DNA from: Rhodocytophaga rosea
Lineage (GTDB): Bacteria; Bacteroidota; Bacteroidia; Cytophagales; 172606-1
Direction of reading: 5' to 3'
Assembly: GCF_010119975.1 (NCBI RefSeq)
Contig: NZ_CP048222.1
Coordinates: forward strand, 4,792,501 to 4,856,500
DNA: 64,000 nt
Shown here: positions 11,038 through 19,240 of the stretch, in pieces
Position numbering within the stretch: position 1 is the first letter of the stretch
How the letters are laid out: every line of letters begins with the position of its first letter
Program-made: the position numbers and the translations under genes
The notes under the pieces: generated by a model
The model's database searches: none
Told to the model about the DNA's origin: nothing
The model's input: the letters and a program-made list of their open reading frames with translations, nothing else

Positions 11038-11067
11038 TTGCAAATCAAAAATCATATCTTACATTTG
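11038..11067 (+). promoter_or_regulatory. Bacteroidetes-type promoter of the ytr-like operon
   Basis: TTG at 11038-11040 and TACATTTG at 11060-11067 match the -33 (TTG) and -7 (TAnnTTTG) elements of the Bacteroidetes housekeeping sigma factor, with a 19-nt spacer. The gene starts 41 bp further on, and an inverted-repeat operator directly follows the -7 box. Confidence 0.8.
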
Positions 11068-11068
11068 T

Positions 11069-11092
11069 AGTGTATTAGTTATGTAGTACACT
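11069..11092. promoter_or_regulatory. Probable operator for the YtrA-type GntR regulator
   Basis: AGTGTA (11069-11074) and TACACT (11087-11092) form an inverted repeat with a 12-nt spacer, immediately downstream of the -7 box. YtrA-subfamily GntR repressors are known to bind AGTGTA-type inverted repeats with a similar spacer. This operon encodes such a regulator as its third gene, so autorepression by binding over the transcription start is the natural reading. Binding itself is inferred. Confidence 0.7.
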
Positions 11093-11107
11093 AAAACAAT
11101 AAGCACA

Positions 11108-11944
11108 ATGGTAGAATTAAAGGACATACATTTCCGGTATAAAAAAGGCAGGGGTCTGTTTTCGGACCTGAACCTGACTTTAGCACCAGGATATATTTAT
11201 GGCTTGCTGGGAAAAAACGGAGCAGGTAAATCTACGCTGCTCAAGCAGATTGCCGGACTGTTGTATCCAGACAGCGGTGAGTGCCTGTTAGATGGATACA
11301 AAACAAGTGAGCGTGATCCAAAAATGCTGGAAGACATCTATGTAATTCCGGAAGAGTTTGAATTGCCCTCCGTTACGCTCGATGTATATGCTAAAAGAAA
11401 TGCGGTTTTCTATTCCAAGTTCAATTATGATCAGTTCAGAAAATACCTGCAGGAATTTGAATTGCCCGAACACATGAAGCTTTCTACTTTTTCCTATGGC
11501 ATGAAAAAGAAGTTTCTGATCGCTTTCGGGCTGGCTACTAATGCAAAAGTGCTGATTCTGGATGAACCGACCAATGGGCTGGATATTCCTTCCAAGAGCC
11601 AGTTCCGCAAAATTATGGCTTCTGCCCTGGACGAAACCAAACTCATTATCATCTCTACGCACCAGGTACGTGATCTGGAAAACCTGATTGATTTTGTAGT
11701 GGTATTGGAAAATGGACGCATCATTTTTAATCAGAATATTGCCCTGATTTCCGAAAAATTAGCGTTTGAGCACAACTTAGCAGGCGTACCGGCCAACGAA
11801 ATCCTGTATCATGAAGACATGCCGGGACGCAAAGCAGGGATAACCAGGAACCACAGCGGCATCGATACCAGAGTAGACCTGGAATTGCTTTTTAACGGAG
11901 TGATTAAAGATACAAAGGTGATTAATGCAAATTTTACAAACTAA
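11108..11944 (+). CDS. ABC transporter ATP-binding protein (YtrB-like)
   Basis: The 278-residue ATPase shows Walker A GKNGAGKS (near residue 36), the Q-loop region, an ABC signature SYGMKKK, Walker B VLILDEPTNGLD and the switch histidine in STHQ. The C-terminal tail of about 70 residues after the nucleotide-binding domain is typical of the drug/bacitracin-type exporters linked to YtrA regulators. It should power the membrane protein encoded 7 bp downstream. It is the first gene of a four-gene operon (ATPase, permease, GntR regulator, DUF2807 protein) and is preceded by a clear promoter and operator. Substrate is unknown; related systems respond to cell-envelope stress. Confidence 0.9.
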   Translation: MVELKDIHFRYKKGRGLFSDLNLTLAPGYIYGLLGKNGAGKSTLLKQIAGLLYPDSGECLLDGYKTSERDPKMLEDIYVIPEEFELPSVTLDVYAKRNAVFYSKFNYDQFRKYLQEFELPEHMKLSTFSYGMKKKFLIAFGLATNAKVLILDEPTNGLDIPSKSQFRKIMASALDETKLIIISTHQVRDLENLIDFVVVLENGRIIFNQNIALISEKLAFEHNLAGVPANEILYHEDMPGRKAGITRNHSGIDTRVDLELLFNGVIKDTKVINANFTN

Positions 11945-11951
11945 TTGAACG

Positions 11952-12689
11952 ATGAATCAAGATAATTTCAATATCAACAGGCTCTTTAACTTTATCCAAA
12001 GGCAGGTGTCCCTGAATTTGCCTCCCATGCTGATAGCAGCCGGAGGTATATTCGGCCTATTGCTGGTGGTATCTTTATTTGTAGCTTACTTCGATCCCCG
12101 AGATATAAGAGAAATCAATAGCTTTTATCTGACTGTTTTCTTTATTGGCGGCTTTATATTTACCAGTCGGATTTTTTCAGAGCTGAATTCTCCGCAGAAA
12201 AGCTATTTCTATCTCACTTTGCCGGTTTCTACCCTTGAAAAAGTTATAGGTTCATGGGTGCTATCTTCGCCGGTATATGTAGTGGTGTTTTCAGTTGGCA
12301 TCTTTATCATATATCTGATTACAGGTTTGGTAGCTGGCGGAAATCATGCTTCTATTCCGGATATGTTTGACAAGCATTATTTTCAGTCAATGGGTGTCTA
12401 TATGGTGACACAAACTGTCTTTTTCCTGGGTGCTGCTTATTTCCGGAACTATAATTTTCTGAAAACTTTGCTGGCACTGTTCGTTTTACAGGTAATCATA
12501 GGTTCGTACAGCGGTTTGCTTGGCTGGATGCTGTTTGGCAGTAAATTACAATCAGAGGATTTCTCGGGAGGTTTCCAGTATTTTGTTGAGTATACAATAC
12601 CACAAATTGCCCACGTATTATTCTGGTATTTGCTGGCACCGTTCCTATTAGTTGTTTCATATTTCAGTTTAAAAGAAAGGCAGGTATAA
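11952..12689 (+). CDS. ABC transporter permease of the ytr-like operon
   Basis: The 245-residue protein has about six hydrophobic membrane segments, roughly at residues 27-47, 62-80, 95-125, 155-172, 175-195 and 220-240. They are interrupted by short loops, including LNSPQKSYFYLTLPVS, which is common in ABC-2-like permeases. It has no other recognisable motif. It begins 7 bp after the ATPase stop, and its own stop codon directly abuts the start of the GntR gene (TAA then ATG), so the genes are cotranscribed and probably translationally coupled. It most likely forms the channel driven by the upstream ATPase. Confidence 0.8.
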   Translation: MNQDNFNINRLFNFIQRQVSLNLPPMLIAAGGIFGLLLVVSLFVAYFDPRDIREINSFYLTVFFIGGFIFTSRIFSELNSPQKSYFYLTLPVSTLEKVIGSWVLSSPVYVVVFSVGIFIIYLITGLVAGGNHASIPDMFDKHYFQSMGVYMVTQTVFFLGAAYFRNYNFLKTLLALFVLQVIIGSYSGLLGWMLFGSKLQSEDFSGGFQYFVEYTIPQIAHVLFWYLLAPFLLVVSYFSLKERQV

Positions 12690-13061
12690 ATGGAATTCAA
12701 AGATAATCAGGCTATCTACTTACAGATTGCCAACCATTTTTTCGAGAATATACTTCAGAAGAAATGGAATAGCGGGGAAAAAATCCCTTCTATCCGGGAC
12801 ATGGCTGTACAATTTGAAGTTAACCCCAACACTACCATGAGAACATTTAACTATCTCCAGGACAAAGGCATCATCTTTAACAAAAGAGGCATCGGCTACT
12901 ATGTAGCAGACGATGGCTACGAAAAAGCCAGAGCGCTGAAAAAAGAGCAGTTTGTAAATGAAGACCTTGCCGGATTTTTCAGAAATATGCAGATGCTGGG
13001 TATTTCATTTGAAGACCTCAAACGGTATTACCACGAATTTTCTAACGGCAATCATAACTAA
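12690..13061 (+). CDS. GntR family transcriptional regulator, YtrA subfamily
   Basis: The 123-residue protein has a winged helix-turn-helix in its first 75 residues (QIANHFFENIL, EKIPSIRDMAVQFEVNPNTTMRTFNYLQDKGII, KRGIGYYVA). A short helical tail of about 45 residues follows instead of a large ligand domain. That short tail defines the YtrA subfamily, whose members repress ABC-transporter operons. The gene is embedded in such an operon here, and an AGTGTA/TACACT inverted repeat lies just after the operon promoter. Autoregulation at that site is the likely mechanism. The effector signal is unknown. Confidence 0.9.
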   Translation: MEFKDNQAIYLQIANHFFENILQKKWNSGEKIPSIRDMAVQFEVNPNTTMRTFNYLQDKGIIFNKRGIGYYVADDGYEKARALKKEQFVNEDLAGFFRNMQMLGISFEDLKRYYHEFSNGNHN

Positions 13062-13079
13062 GCGTATTCAGCTAAACAC

Positions 13080-13820
13080 ATGAAAACAAGTAATAAACTT
13101 ATTCTGGGATTTCTGACTTTGATCCTGATTGCGATTACCGTTTTTGTAGCGGTAGCCAAATATTATCAGTACGCAGATACGGTGACTGGCAATGGAAAAA
13201 ACACATCGAATGTAAGGCAGGTCACAGATTTTAACAGCATTGAGGTAAGCGGTAAAATTTCAGTAAATCTCACACAGGGCGCACCAACAAAGGTGGAAGT
13301 GAAAGGAGATGAAAACCTGATTGTCCTGATCCGTACAGAAGTGTCAGGAAACCAGCTCCGTATTTACACCAAAGATAAAATCAACAGGCAAACTAAGATT
13401 GAGGTAGACGTAACCGTTCCGAATATTGAATCGCTGCATTTGTCTGGAGGCGCAAATATACAGTCGACGAATGAATTGAAAGGAGAGGAGTTAGCATTGA
13501 AAACTTCTTCCGGAAGCCAGGCTACTTTAGCTTTACAATACAAAAACCTGACATCAGATTCAAATGCCGGGTCTATTCTGAAATTAAGCGGACAGGTGGA
13601 GGAAGCCAGTTTTGAAGCTTCGGCCGGTTCGATTATCAACGCTTTTGACCTAAATGCCCGTAAGTGTTCGGTGCAGGCAAATGCCGGTTCTATGACCGAA
13701 GTGAAAGTGTTAGATCAAATTTCTGCAGATATCAGCAGCGGAAGTTCACTTACCTATGATGGCGAACCTGCGGTACGGGATGTAAATGCATCATCGGGAG
13801 GTATGATCAGAAAAAAGTAG
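13080..13820 (+). CDS. Exported DUF2807 (GIN-domain) protein
   Basis: The 246-residue protein has an N-terminal membrane/signal helix (residues about 6-27). A repetitive right-handed beta structure follows, in which short strands recur around glycine/serine turns (SFEASAGSII, VQANAGSMTEV, DISSGSSLTY). The motif DFNSIEVSGKISVNLTQG is the usual opening of the DUF2807 head domain found in Bacteroidota. Proteins of this family are often encoded with envelope-stress ABC systems, as here, 18 bp after the GntR gene. It should sit in the periplasm or be anchored by its N-terminal helix. Molecular function is not established for the family. Confidence 0.85.
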   Translation: MKTSNKLILGFLTLILIAITVFVAVAKYYQYADTVTGNGKNTSNVRQVTDFNSIEVSGKISVNLTQGAPTKVEVKGDENLIVLIRTEVSGNQLRIYTKDKINRQTKIEVDVTVPNIESLHLSGGANIQSTNELKGEELALKTSSGSQATLALQYKNLTSDSNAGSILKLSGQVEEASFEASAGSIINAFDLNARKCSVQANAGSMTEVKVLDQISADISSGSSLTYDGEPAVRDVNASSGGMIRKK

Positions 13821-13823
13821 TTG

Positions 13824-13899
13824 AGGCTGTTTCCACACAGACGGAACGCAGTTTCCGTCCTGTAAGTTTCTATCAGATATATATGAGCGGAAGCAGCCT
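13824..13899. terminator. Nested inverted repeats after the DUF2807 gene
   Basis: An outer near-perfect repeat (13824-13834 with 13889-13899, one mismatch in 11) encloses an inner hairpin GACGGAA (13840-13846) / TTCCGTC (13853-13859). It starts 4 bp beyond the operon's last stop codon. It could end transcription, although no long T-run follows. Confidence 0.45.
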
Positions 13900-14080
13900 G
13901 ACACATTTGTAATACTGATTTGTTGTTGGTAGTTGTTGACAAACCATTATATGTTGAAAGCAATCATGTAAAAGTAAAATGAGGATAATAAATCATCACT
14001 TGTACCTGGATAATGAGTTGAGCTTAGGTTCTCTATTGATGCAGGTCACTGAGAGACTGAAACCAGTGTTAATCTTAATC

Positions 14081-14464
14081 TTACACTAAAATATTATAGA
14101 TAAGTGGAACAAGATATATTATCCACACAACAAAAGTTGTTTTAGAATAATATTCAAAATTCATTACTTCCATATTTAACATATCTGCCAATGGCTTATT
14201 CTTATTAATGAAAGCGTTGTGCTGGTTTTGTTTATTATTCATTGATTTATAGATGGAAAACCAAAGTAATCCAATAACACCACCTAAATAAGGAGCAATC
14301 AGCTGTAGTAAGATGACATTAAAAAAAACCTTGGATGGGAATGTATTTCCTAAGCTGAGACTATATATTGATCCAAACAAAACACTTGAAAGTGGAATAA
14401 TTAGATAAAAAATTGTTTGTAGTTTAGCCTGTTTAGTAAGTAATATAAAAAATACATAGTTCAA
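14081..14464 (-). CDS. Small hydrophobic membrane protein, possibly a gene fragment
   Basis: The open frame gives about 127 residues with three or four membrane helices (roughly 17-35, 45-70 and 108-125) and a basic polar loop between them (SMNNKQNQHNAFINKNK). I do not recognise a family. The frame has no ATG near its beginning: the first possible initiator is a TTG at 14464, and an in-frame stop lies a little upstream. It may therefore be a 5'-truncated gene or be misread. It lies 45 bp downstream of the DUF3999 gene on the same strand, is clearly AT-rich, and ends 260 bp from the convergent DUF2807 gene. Expression is uncertain. Confidence 0.4.
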   Translation of the reverse strand: MNYVFFILLTKQAKLQTIFYLIIPLSSVLFGSIYSLSLGNTFPSKVFFNVILLQLIAPYLGGVIGLLWFSIYKSMNNKQNQHNAFINKNKPLADMLNMEVMNFEYYSKTTFVVWIIYLVPLIYNILV

Positions 14465-14509
14465 TTGATTATGGCTGATGTGATGATAAAAAGTGTAACA
14501 TATTATCAG

Positions 14510-15763
14510 TTATCCATTTCTATTCTCCGTTTCTTTCACCATCCGGTACGACATATAAGCCAGTAAAGCGATCACAATACCAATGGCAACCCAGATAAAA
14601 AGTTTATTTGTAAAAAAGGTAGGGCCTGTTTCCGTCGGCGTTACATTTGAAAGAGCAATTGGCAACCCAGTCTGGATTAGCGCAGCATCAGCCGGAATCT
14701 TGTCAGTAAAATAAGTGAGATCATATTGGGGTGCCGGGCGGTCCGGATCATTAAATTCCAAATGGTAGTTTTCTCCTGAGCGTAAATTTGCCAGTAGATA
14801 AGTATTTAACTGATAGGCACTCACACTTGCAAACTGCAAAGGCGGATTATCGGCATTATCTATCACCAGGAAGAATTCCTCTGACCATTTACCTGATATA
14901 GGTATATTATTCACATGGCTTGAATTCAAATCAAATTCCCGGATCACCTCAAAATACTGTTTCTTTTTTCCTCTCTTTCCTTCTACAGTTTTATATATCC
15001 CCAAACGGGCATGCCGCAGGTAATAAGCAGGCTGTGAGATATTCAATTCCATTTTATCTATATACGCAGGCTCCGGCAGCGAAATTTTTACATAGGTTTG
15101 CTTTCTGCTACTGCTGTCCTGCACCTGAAAACTCAAATCCGGGATAGGAGTATATTTTCCATTTTCGGCATAGGTATCATAATAGCCTGCTTTCAAAATA
15201 TTGATGGGTATACTTAAAGAATCATTAATATCCAGTTTATAATAGGTATAATCACTCAATGGAAAGTTCAGAATTTTCATTTCTGCTGTTTCCGAAGTAC
15301 TATTAGCCGTTTGTAACAGATAATTATCTGCAATAATATACCAGTGAGTGGTATCGTCACTGCCGCTTAACCTGGCTCGCTTCTGTACTGCCGTATTTTT
15401 AATAAGTAAACTCAGGTTATTAATTCTGGTGTGGGACGTATTTTCTACGACCAGCGAAGTACCAGATTTTTCACGTGTCGTTTTACTTAGGATGGTATAT
15501 TCCTTAAACAAGGTTTTGTACGAAACAGGCTTTTCTTTTACCAGCACATAGGGCGTTTCCTGCCCTTTACCGGTATATAAGCGTATATCTGTGTAAGCTT
15601 CATTGAGATGACCTGTAATATAGGGAGAAAGGTAAATCCGGTAGTAGTTGTTTTCAGGAACTTCGTTTACCGCTGCTTTAAATTGGAAGTGTTGCCCCCA
15701 ACTTAGGAATGGCAGTATGATTCCCAACAATACGCCTATCTGGTTTATTATAGCACGTTTCAT
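14510..15763 (-). CDS. DUF3999-like exported membrane protein
   Basis: The 417-residue product has a signal peptide (ends near LSWGQ), a long beta-rich periplasmic part and a single C-terminal membrane helix (LFIWVAIGIVIALLAYMSY), so it is anchored with most of its mass outside the inner membrane. Repeated galactose-binding-like strands such as RARLSGSDDTTHWYIIADN fit DUF3999. That family in other phyla is encoded beside a DUF2339 protein. Here its ATG overlaps the stop of the DUF2339 gene by four bases (15760-15763), which indicates translational coupling and probably a complex. The pair's biochemical role is unknown; a cell-envelope role is inferred. Confidence 0.75.
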   Translation of the reverse strand: MKRAIINQIGVLLGIILPFLSWGQHFQFKAAVNEVPENNYYRIYLSPYITGHLNEAYTDIRLYTGKGQETPYVLVKEKPVSYKTLFKEYTILSKTTREKSGTSLVVENTSHTRINNLSLLIKNTAVQKRARLSGSDDTTHWYIIADNYLLQTANSTSETAEMKILNFPLSDYTYYKLDINDSLSIPINILKAGYYDTYAENGKYTPIPDLSFQVQDSSSRKQTYVKISLPEPAYIDKMELNISQPAYYLRHARLGIYKTVEGKRGKKKQYFEVIREFDLNSSHVNNIPISGKWSEEFFLVIDNADNPPLQFASVSAYQLNTYLLANLRSGENYHLEFNDPDRPAPQYDLTYFTDKIPADAALIQTGLPIALSNVTPTETGPTFFTNKLFIWVAIGIVIALLAYMSYRMVKETENRNG

Positions 15764-18222
15764 TGTTTTGTAGGCTCCTCTCCGGATGCTGCATTTTCAT
15801 CAGCCAGAATAATCCTCTTCAGGTTTTGATACATAAAAGAAATCACCAGCAACAATACACCCAGTGAGATAAAGGCTGCAATTTTTCCGCCTTCCGAAAT
15901 ACCGCGAATATCATAGATAAACAGCTTAAGCAAAGTAAGGGTGAATAGACTCAATGAAATAATGCGCAGATCTTTGTTTTTTTGACGTAACCCAATAAAC
16001 ATGAGCGTAAAAGCACATATACCCCATAAAATCGGGAAACCTACTTTGGCAGTTTGGGTGATCAAACTATTCATTCTACTTACCATGGCTTCCTCCGAAG
16101 AAACCGCTGTACCAGACAAATTAAAGTAGATCACATGATAGAGCAGTTCAGCACTGGCGATATATACAAGCACTGCACATAAGAACCATAGCAATAGGGT
16201 AGAAACCACCTGGATGTATCCGTCAAATATTGTTTGATGCATAAACCCATATATCACCAACATAGCCACCGCAATCAAACTCAGGTAATGAAAAAGAAAC
16301 CCAATAAATTCCTGCTGGCCATATATAAAATGCATACGCAGTAATGCCATAACCGCCGGGTTATACACTGCCAGATACAAGACAATGCCAATTAAACTCA
16401 GCATAAGGACATAGGTAAGTGTAATACCTTTTTGTCTGCTGTAGAAATACACACCATTAATAAAAATCAGATTGTAACAACCCAGTATAATGGTACGGCT
16501 CTGCCCGGAATCAATATAGGTGAGAAGCTGGTAGTTAAGTTCCAGCAGGCCTGTCAGGTAAATAGTTAGACCCAATACAATCTGTAGTACCTGTTTGTAA
16601 GGCAGAATTTCTAATTCAAAAATGGTAAAGTCGACAGGTTCGGTTTGCTGGCGGAGCAGACGTAAATTGGCAAATAAGCTGATAATGGCAATCAGGCCGG
16701 TAATAAAGGCTTTATTAATTAATATTGGAAGAGGATGCACAATAGCATCTGCGGTGTAAATGTTTCTCCAGTCCATCACCAGGCTGATCAGCATTAACCC
16801 GGTTACAAGCACCGAACTGACAGCAACCAGCTTTAACCCGGATTTTTGTGATAACCAGAGCAGCAATACAGCTTCCAGTGCCCAGAACATGGTAATATAA
16901 TTGCCTTCCAGCTGTACTGGCACCGCCAGACTGATAAAAGTAATGACCAGTCCGATCAGTAAAAAGATAAGATTGCGGTCTACGTTGCGGTTTTTGTATA
17001 AGACGAAAGCAAATATACAGTTGAACACAGCCACACATACGGTAAACAAACCTTGATACAATCCGCCTCTGATTTCTGCTAAAATCACCATGCCTGCTGA
17101 ATAATACAAAAAAGTATTGCTCAGTAAAATAGTAATTTCTGCCGGTGCAAATTTCGTCTGCCGTCGGATGTTGTTAATTACATTCATCAGAAAGAATACA
17201 ATATAGAACAAAGTCGCAAACAGCAGCGCACCCTGCAAAGGAGGATTAGCAACCCCAACTACCTGAGTTTCCAGCCATCCGCCATAGAGAATAATAGTAA
17301 ACACATAGGCAATCCAGTTGATAATATTCCATTTTTTCAGATACGCCAGCACCAGCATTCCTACATTCAGGATCAGAATATATGTGAAAAGTACCTGGTA
17401 ATTGCCCGAACCAGTACTTAACATAAAAGGCGTAGCAAATCCACCCAGAATAGAAAGTACTGCCAATTCTACCCGGTTGTAGGAAACAGATAATACAATA
17501 GAGAAACCAGTAATAATCACCATCAGCACAAATGCGGCAGTCTGGCTGAAAATCTGGTATTGATGGAAAGCAATAGCGATGGTAAAATACAATACCGCCA
17601 GACCGCCGCCAACCAATACGGAACTAAACGCAGCAAATTTGTGCCGGAGCCTGTGAGCCAAGCCGATTAAGATGCCGCCAGCCAGAATGCCAATGCCTAC
17701 CCGTCCTATTTCATTGATCCATTCTTTATCAATCGCAAACTTTACAAAGTAGCCTATTCCCAGTACCAGAATAGCAATCCCAATTTTATTAATTAGATTT
17801 TCGCCAATGAATTTTTCTAAATCCGGATTATTTTTCAGGAAATTCTCAAAGAAAGAAGGCTGCTCTTCCTCTACTTCAGGTTGCGGAACCTGCGGTGGTT
17901 TAGGCACGGATTCCAAAGCTGGTTCTGCTTCCAGCCGGGATCTTTTCTGTAGTATTTTAACTATTTCGGGTTGTGGTTCAGGAAGAATAACTTTCTCTGG
18001 TTGCACTATTGCCGGTGGTATATTGATTTCCGGTATAATTATTTTCTTTTCTTCCTGTGAAATGACAGTACTTTTTCTGGATGCTTCAATGTCAGATCTA
18101 AGCTGGCTTAATTCCTTGAAGAAACCATCTAAACGGTAATTAGTTTGCCGGGTCTGGTCAGAGAGTTTGTTGCCCAGCCAAAGTACCATACCTATCAGCA
18201 CAACAAGTAAAAATATTTCCAT
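15760..18222 (-). CDS. DUF2339 polytopic membrane protein
   Basis: The 820-residue protein starts with one membrane helix (about 2-16). A coiled and proline-rich cytoplasmic or periplasmic linker rich in PEPQPE follows (about 20-135). Then come roughly two dozen hydrophobic helices covering the remainder. The segment INKIGIAILVLGIGYFVKFA at the start of the membrane region is the hallmark opening of DUF2339. It is the first gene of a coupled pair with the DUF3999 gene (ATGA overlap). Such pairs are widespread but uncharacterised; transport or envelope assembly are guesses. The upstream 18223-18821 region has no gene that I trust. Confidence 0.85.
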   Translation of the reverse strand: MEIFLLVVLIGMVLWLGNKLSDQTRQTNYRLDGFFKELSQLRSDIEASRKSTVISQEEKKIIIPEINIPPAIVQPEKVILPEPQPEIVKILQKRSRLEAEPALESVPKPPQVPQPEVEEEQPSFFENFLKNNPDLEKFIGENLINKIGIAILVLGIGYFVKFAIDKEWINEIGRVGIGILAGGILIGLAHRLRHKFAAFSSVLVGGGLAVLYFTIAIAFHQYQIFSQTAAFVLMVIITGFSIVLSVSYNRVELAVLSILGGFATPFMLSTGSGNYQVLFTYILILNVGMLVLAYLKKWNIINWIAYVFTIILYGGWLETQVVGVANPPLQGALLFATLFYIVFFLMNVINNIRRQTKFAPAEITILLSNTFLYYSAGMVILAEIRGGLYQGLFTVCVAVFNCIFAFVLYKNRNVDRNLIFLLIGLVITFISLAVPVQLEGNYITMFWALEAVLLLWLSQKSGLKLVAVSSVLVTGLMLISLVMDWRNIYTADAIVHPLPILINKAFITGLIAIISLFANLRLLRQQTEPVDFTIFELEILPYKQVLQIVLGLTIYLTGLLELNYQLLTYIDSGQSRTIILGCYNLIFINGVYFYSRQKGITLTYVLMLSLIGIVLYLAVYNPAVMALLRMHFIYGQQEFIGFLFHYLSLIAVAMLVIYGFMHQTIFDGYIQVVSTLLLWFLCAVLVYIASAELLYHVIYFNLSGTAVSSEEAMVSRMNSLITQTAKVGFPILWGICAFTLMFIGLRQKNKDLRIISLSLFTLTLLKLFIYDIRGISEGGKIAAFISLGVLLLVISFMYQNLKRIILADENAASGEEPTKQ

Positions 18223-18404
18223 TTCGGGTTTAGTTTTATTTCACTTCAAAAAGTCAGGTTTGGCTCATGCAAGTTCAGCTAAAAATACCTTAGCCGGAAA
18301 GTCATATGTACTTGCTAAATAGATTTGTTCTCAAGTTAACAGGCCAGGACCAGCATCCAAAAACCAGGCTTTTTAAGGGATGTAATGAATGAAAGGTTGT
18401 AAAA

Positions 18405-18450
18405 TAACAATAGCCGCTTTCGATTGTATCAACAAAGGCGGCTATTGTTA
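18405..18450. repeat. 13-bp inverted repeat in a gene-free stretch
   Basis: TAACAATAGCCGC (18405-18417) pairs perfectly with 18438-18450; three more weak inner pairs extend it. A-rich DNA follows on the + strand, so a terminator would act only on leftward transcription. It lies within the 600-bp gene-free space between the DUF2339 gene and a small ORF at 18822. Confidence 0.5.
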
Positions 18451-18555
18451 AAAATAAAAAATAAATTCTAAAAAAAAGTAGCAATGAAGGAGTTTTTGCG
18501 TACATTTTCATAAGAATTGTGAAAGCAATTCATAATGCAAAAAGTGTATATCAAT

Positions 18556-18587
18556 AAAGGCTTCTGTTTCTGACAGAGGCTTTTTTT
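18556..18587 (+). terminator. Orphan intrinsic terminator on the + strand
   Basis: A stem of about 11 bp (two G-T wobbles) formed by 18556-18566 and 18574-18584 is followed by seven Ts (18581-18587). No protein gene on the + strand lies upstream for more than 4 kb, because the neighbouring genes run leftward. This suggests a short non-coding transcript ending here, although I see no confident promoter for it. Confidence 0.6.
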
Positions 18588-18750
18588 ATGTGTGAAAAGT
18601 ACAATCAATCTTAGGAATGCTAAGATATACTTTTAACAGTAGCTTCAAAATAAAATGCTGATTTTTTTGTAAAAACTCTACTTCATTTAATTTCGTCTCT
18701 TCAATTCACTATTGAACAATATGGCTTATTAGCCGGATTAATTGGAAAGG

Positions 18751-18786
18751 TACGTATAAATACGTATTTTGTAAATAATACGTATA
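18751..18786. promoter_or_regulatory. Three TACGTA palindromes upstream of a small ORF
   Basis: TACGTATA (18751), TACGTATT (18761) and TACGTATA (18779) occur within 36 bp, 36-71 bp before the ATG at 18822. The spacing of the first two is 10 bp and of the last two 18 bp. They look like repeated operator sites and share their core with palindromes near the marR gene at 59.3 kb. Confidence 0.5.
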
Positions 18787-18821
18787 ATAGTGTAACTTAT
18801 CTATTCATAAATAGTACAATT

Positions 18822-19076
18822 ATGAATAAGGAGTTTTTAGTAATTTTATATTTTTTTATTAATTTTTTTATATCTATGGCCTTCTATGTAAGAATCGAGG
18901 ATTTAGAAGGTAACATCAAATCGTATTTTAGATTTGAAGATGAACTTAAAGCGTACATGTTTTATGATATTATATGTACGAGTACATCTGGTAAGCCTGC
19001 CAAAATAAAACTAATGGACAGTAACTTTGTTGTATTGGAATCTGATCAGGATTTAAATAAACCCATGGATTATTAA
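18822..19076 (+). CDS. Small protein of unknown function with N-terminal hydrophobic segment
   Basis: An 84-residue open frame begins with a very hydrophobic stretch (FLVILYFFINFFISMAFYV, about residues 5-23). A polar region follows with IEDLEGNIKSYFRFEDELKAYMF and a strand-like ending. It could be a single-pass membrane or exported small protein. I recognise no family. Support for its reality is the set of TACGTA palindromes just upstream and the perfect 25-bp inverted repeat just after it, which would serve as its terminator. Its base composition is low in GC compared with neighbours, so recent transfer is possible. Confidence 0.55.
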   Translation: MNKEFLVILYFFINFFISMAFYVRIEDLEGNIKSYFRFEDELKAYMFYDIICTSTSGKPAKIKLMDSNFVVLESDQDLNKPMDY

Positions 19077-19166
19077 TATTTCCCCAGATTTGAAGGGATA
19101 AAATACGTCTGTAATATCAGTTCAGCTTGTCATAGCTATTAAAATTGTTGCTCTATTCAACTTATA

Positions 19167-19221
19167 CATTACAATAGTCAGGATTTATATATTGCTTATA
19201 TAAATCCTGACTATTGTAATG
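19167..19221. terminator. Perfect 25-bp inverted repeat between convergent genes
   Basis: Arms 19167-19191 and 19197-19221 are exact reverse complements over 25 bp with a 5-nt loop (ttgct). It separates the small ORF ending at 19076 from the leftward NIPSNAP gene ending at 19241 and should act as a bidirectional terminator. Its length is unusual for a terminator. Confidence 0.75.
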
Positions 19222-19240
19222 ATGTTAAATGAGATCAGAT

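Noticed and set aside
18302-18511. Possible 69-residue minus-strand protein in the gene-free stretch
   Set aside because: It spans a 13-bp hairpin, has no plausible ribosome binding site and no recognisable sequence; a structured RNA region is more likely.
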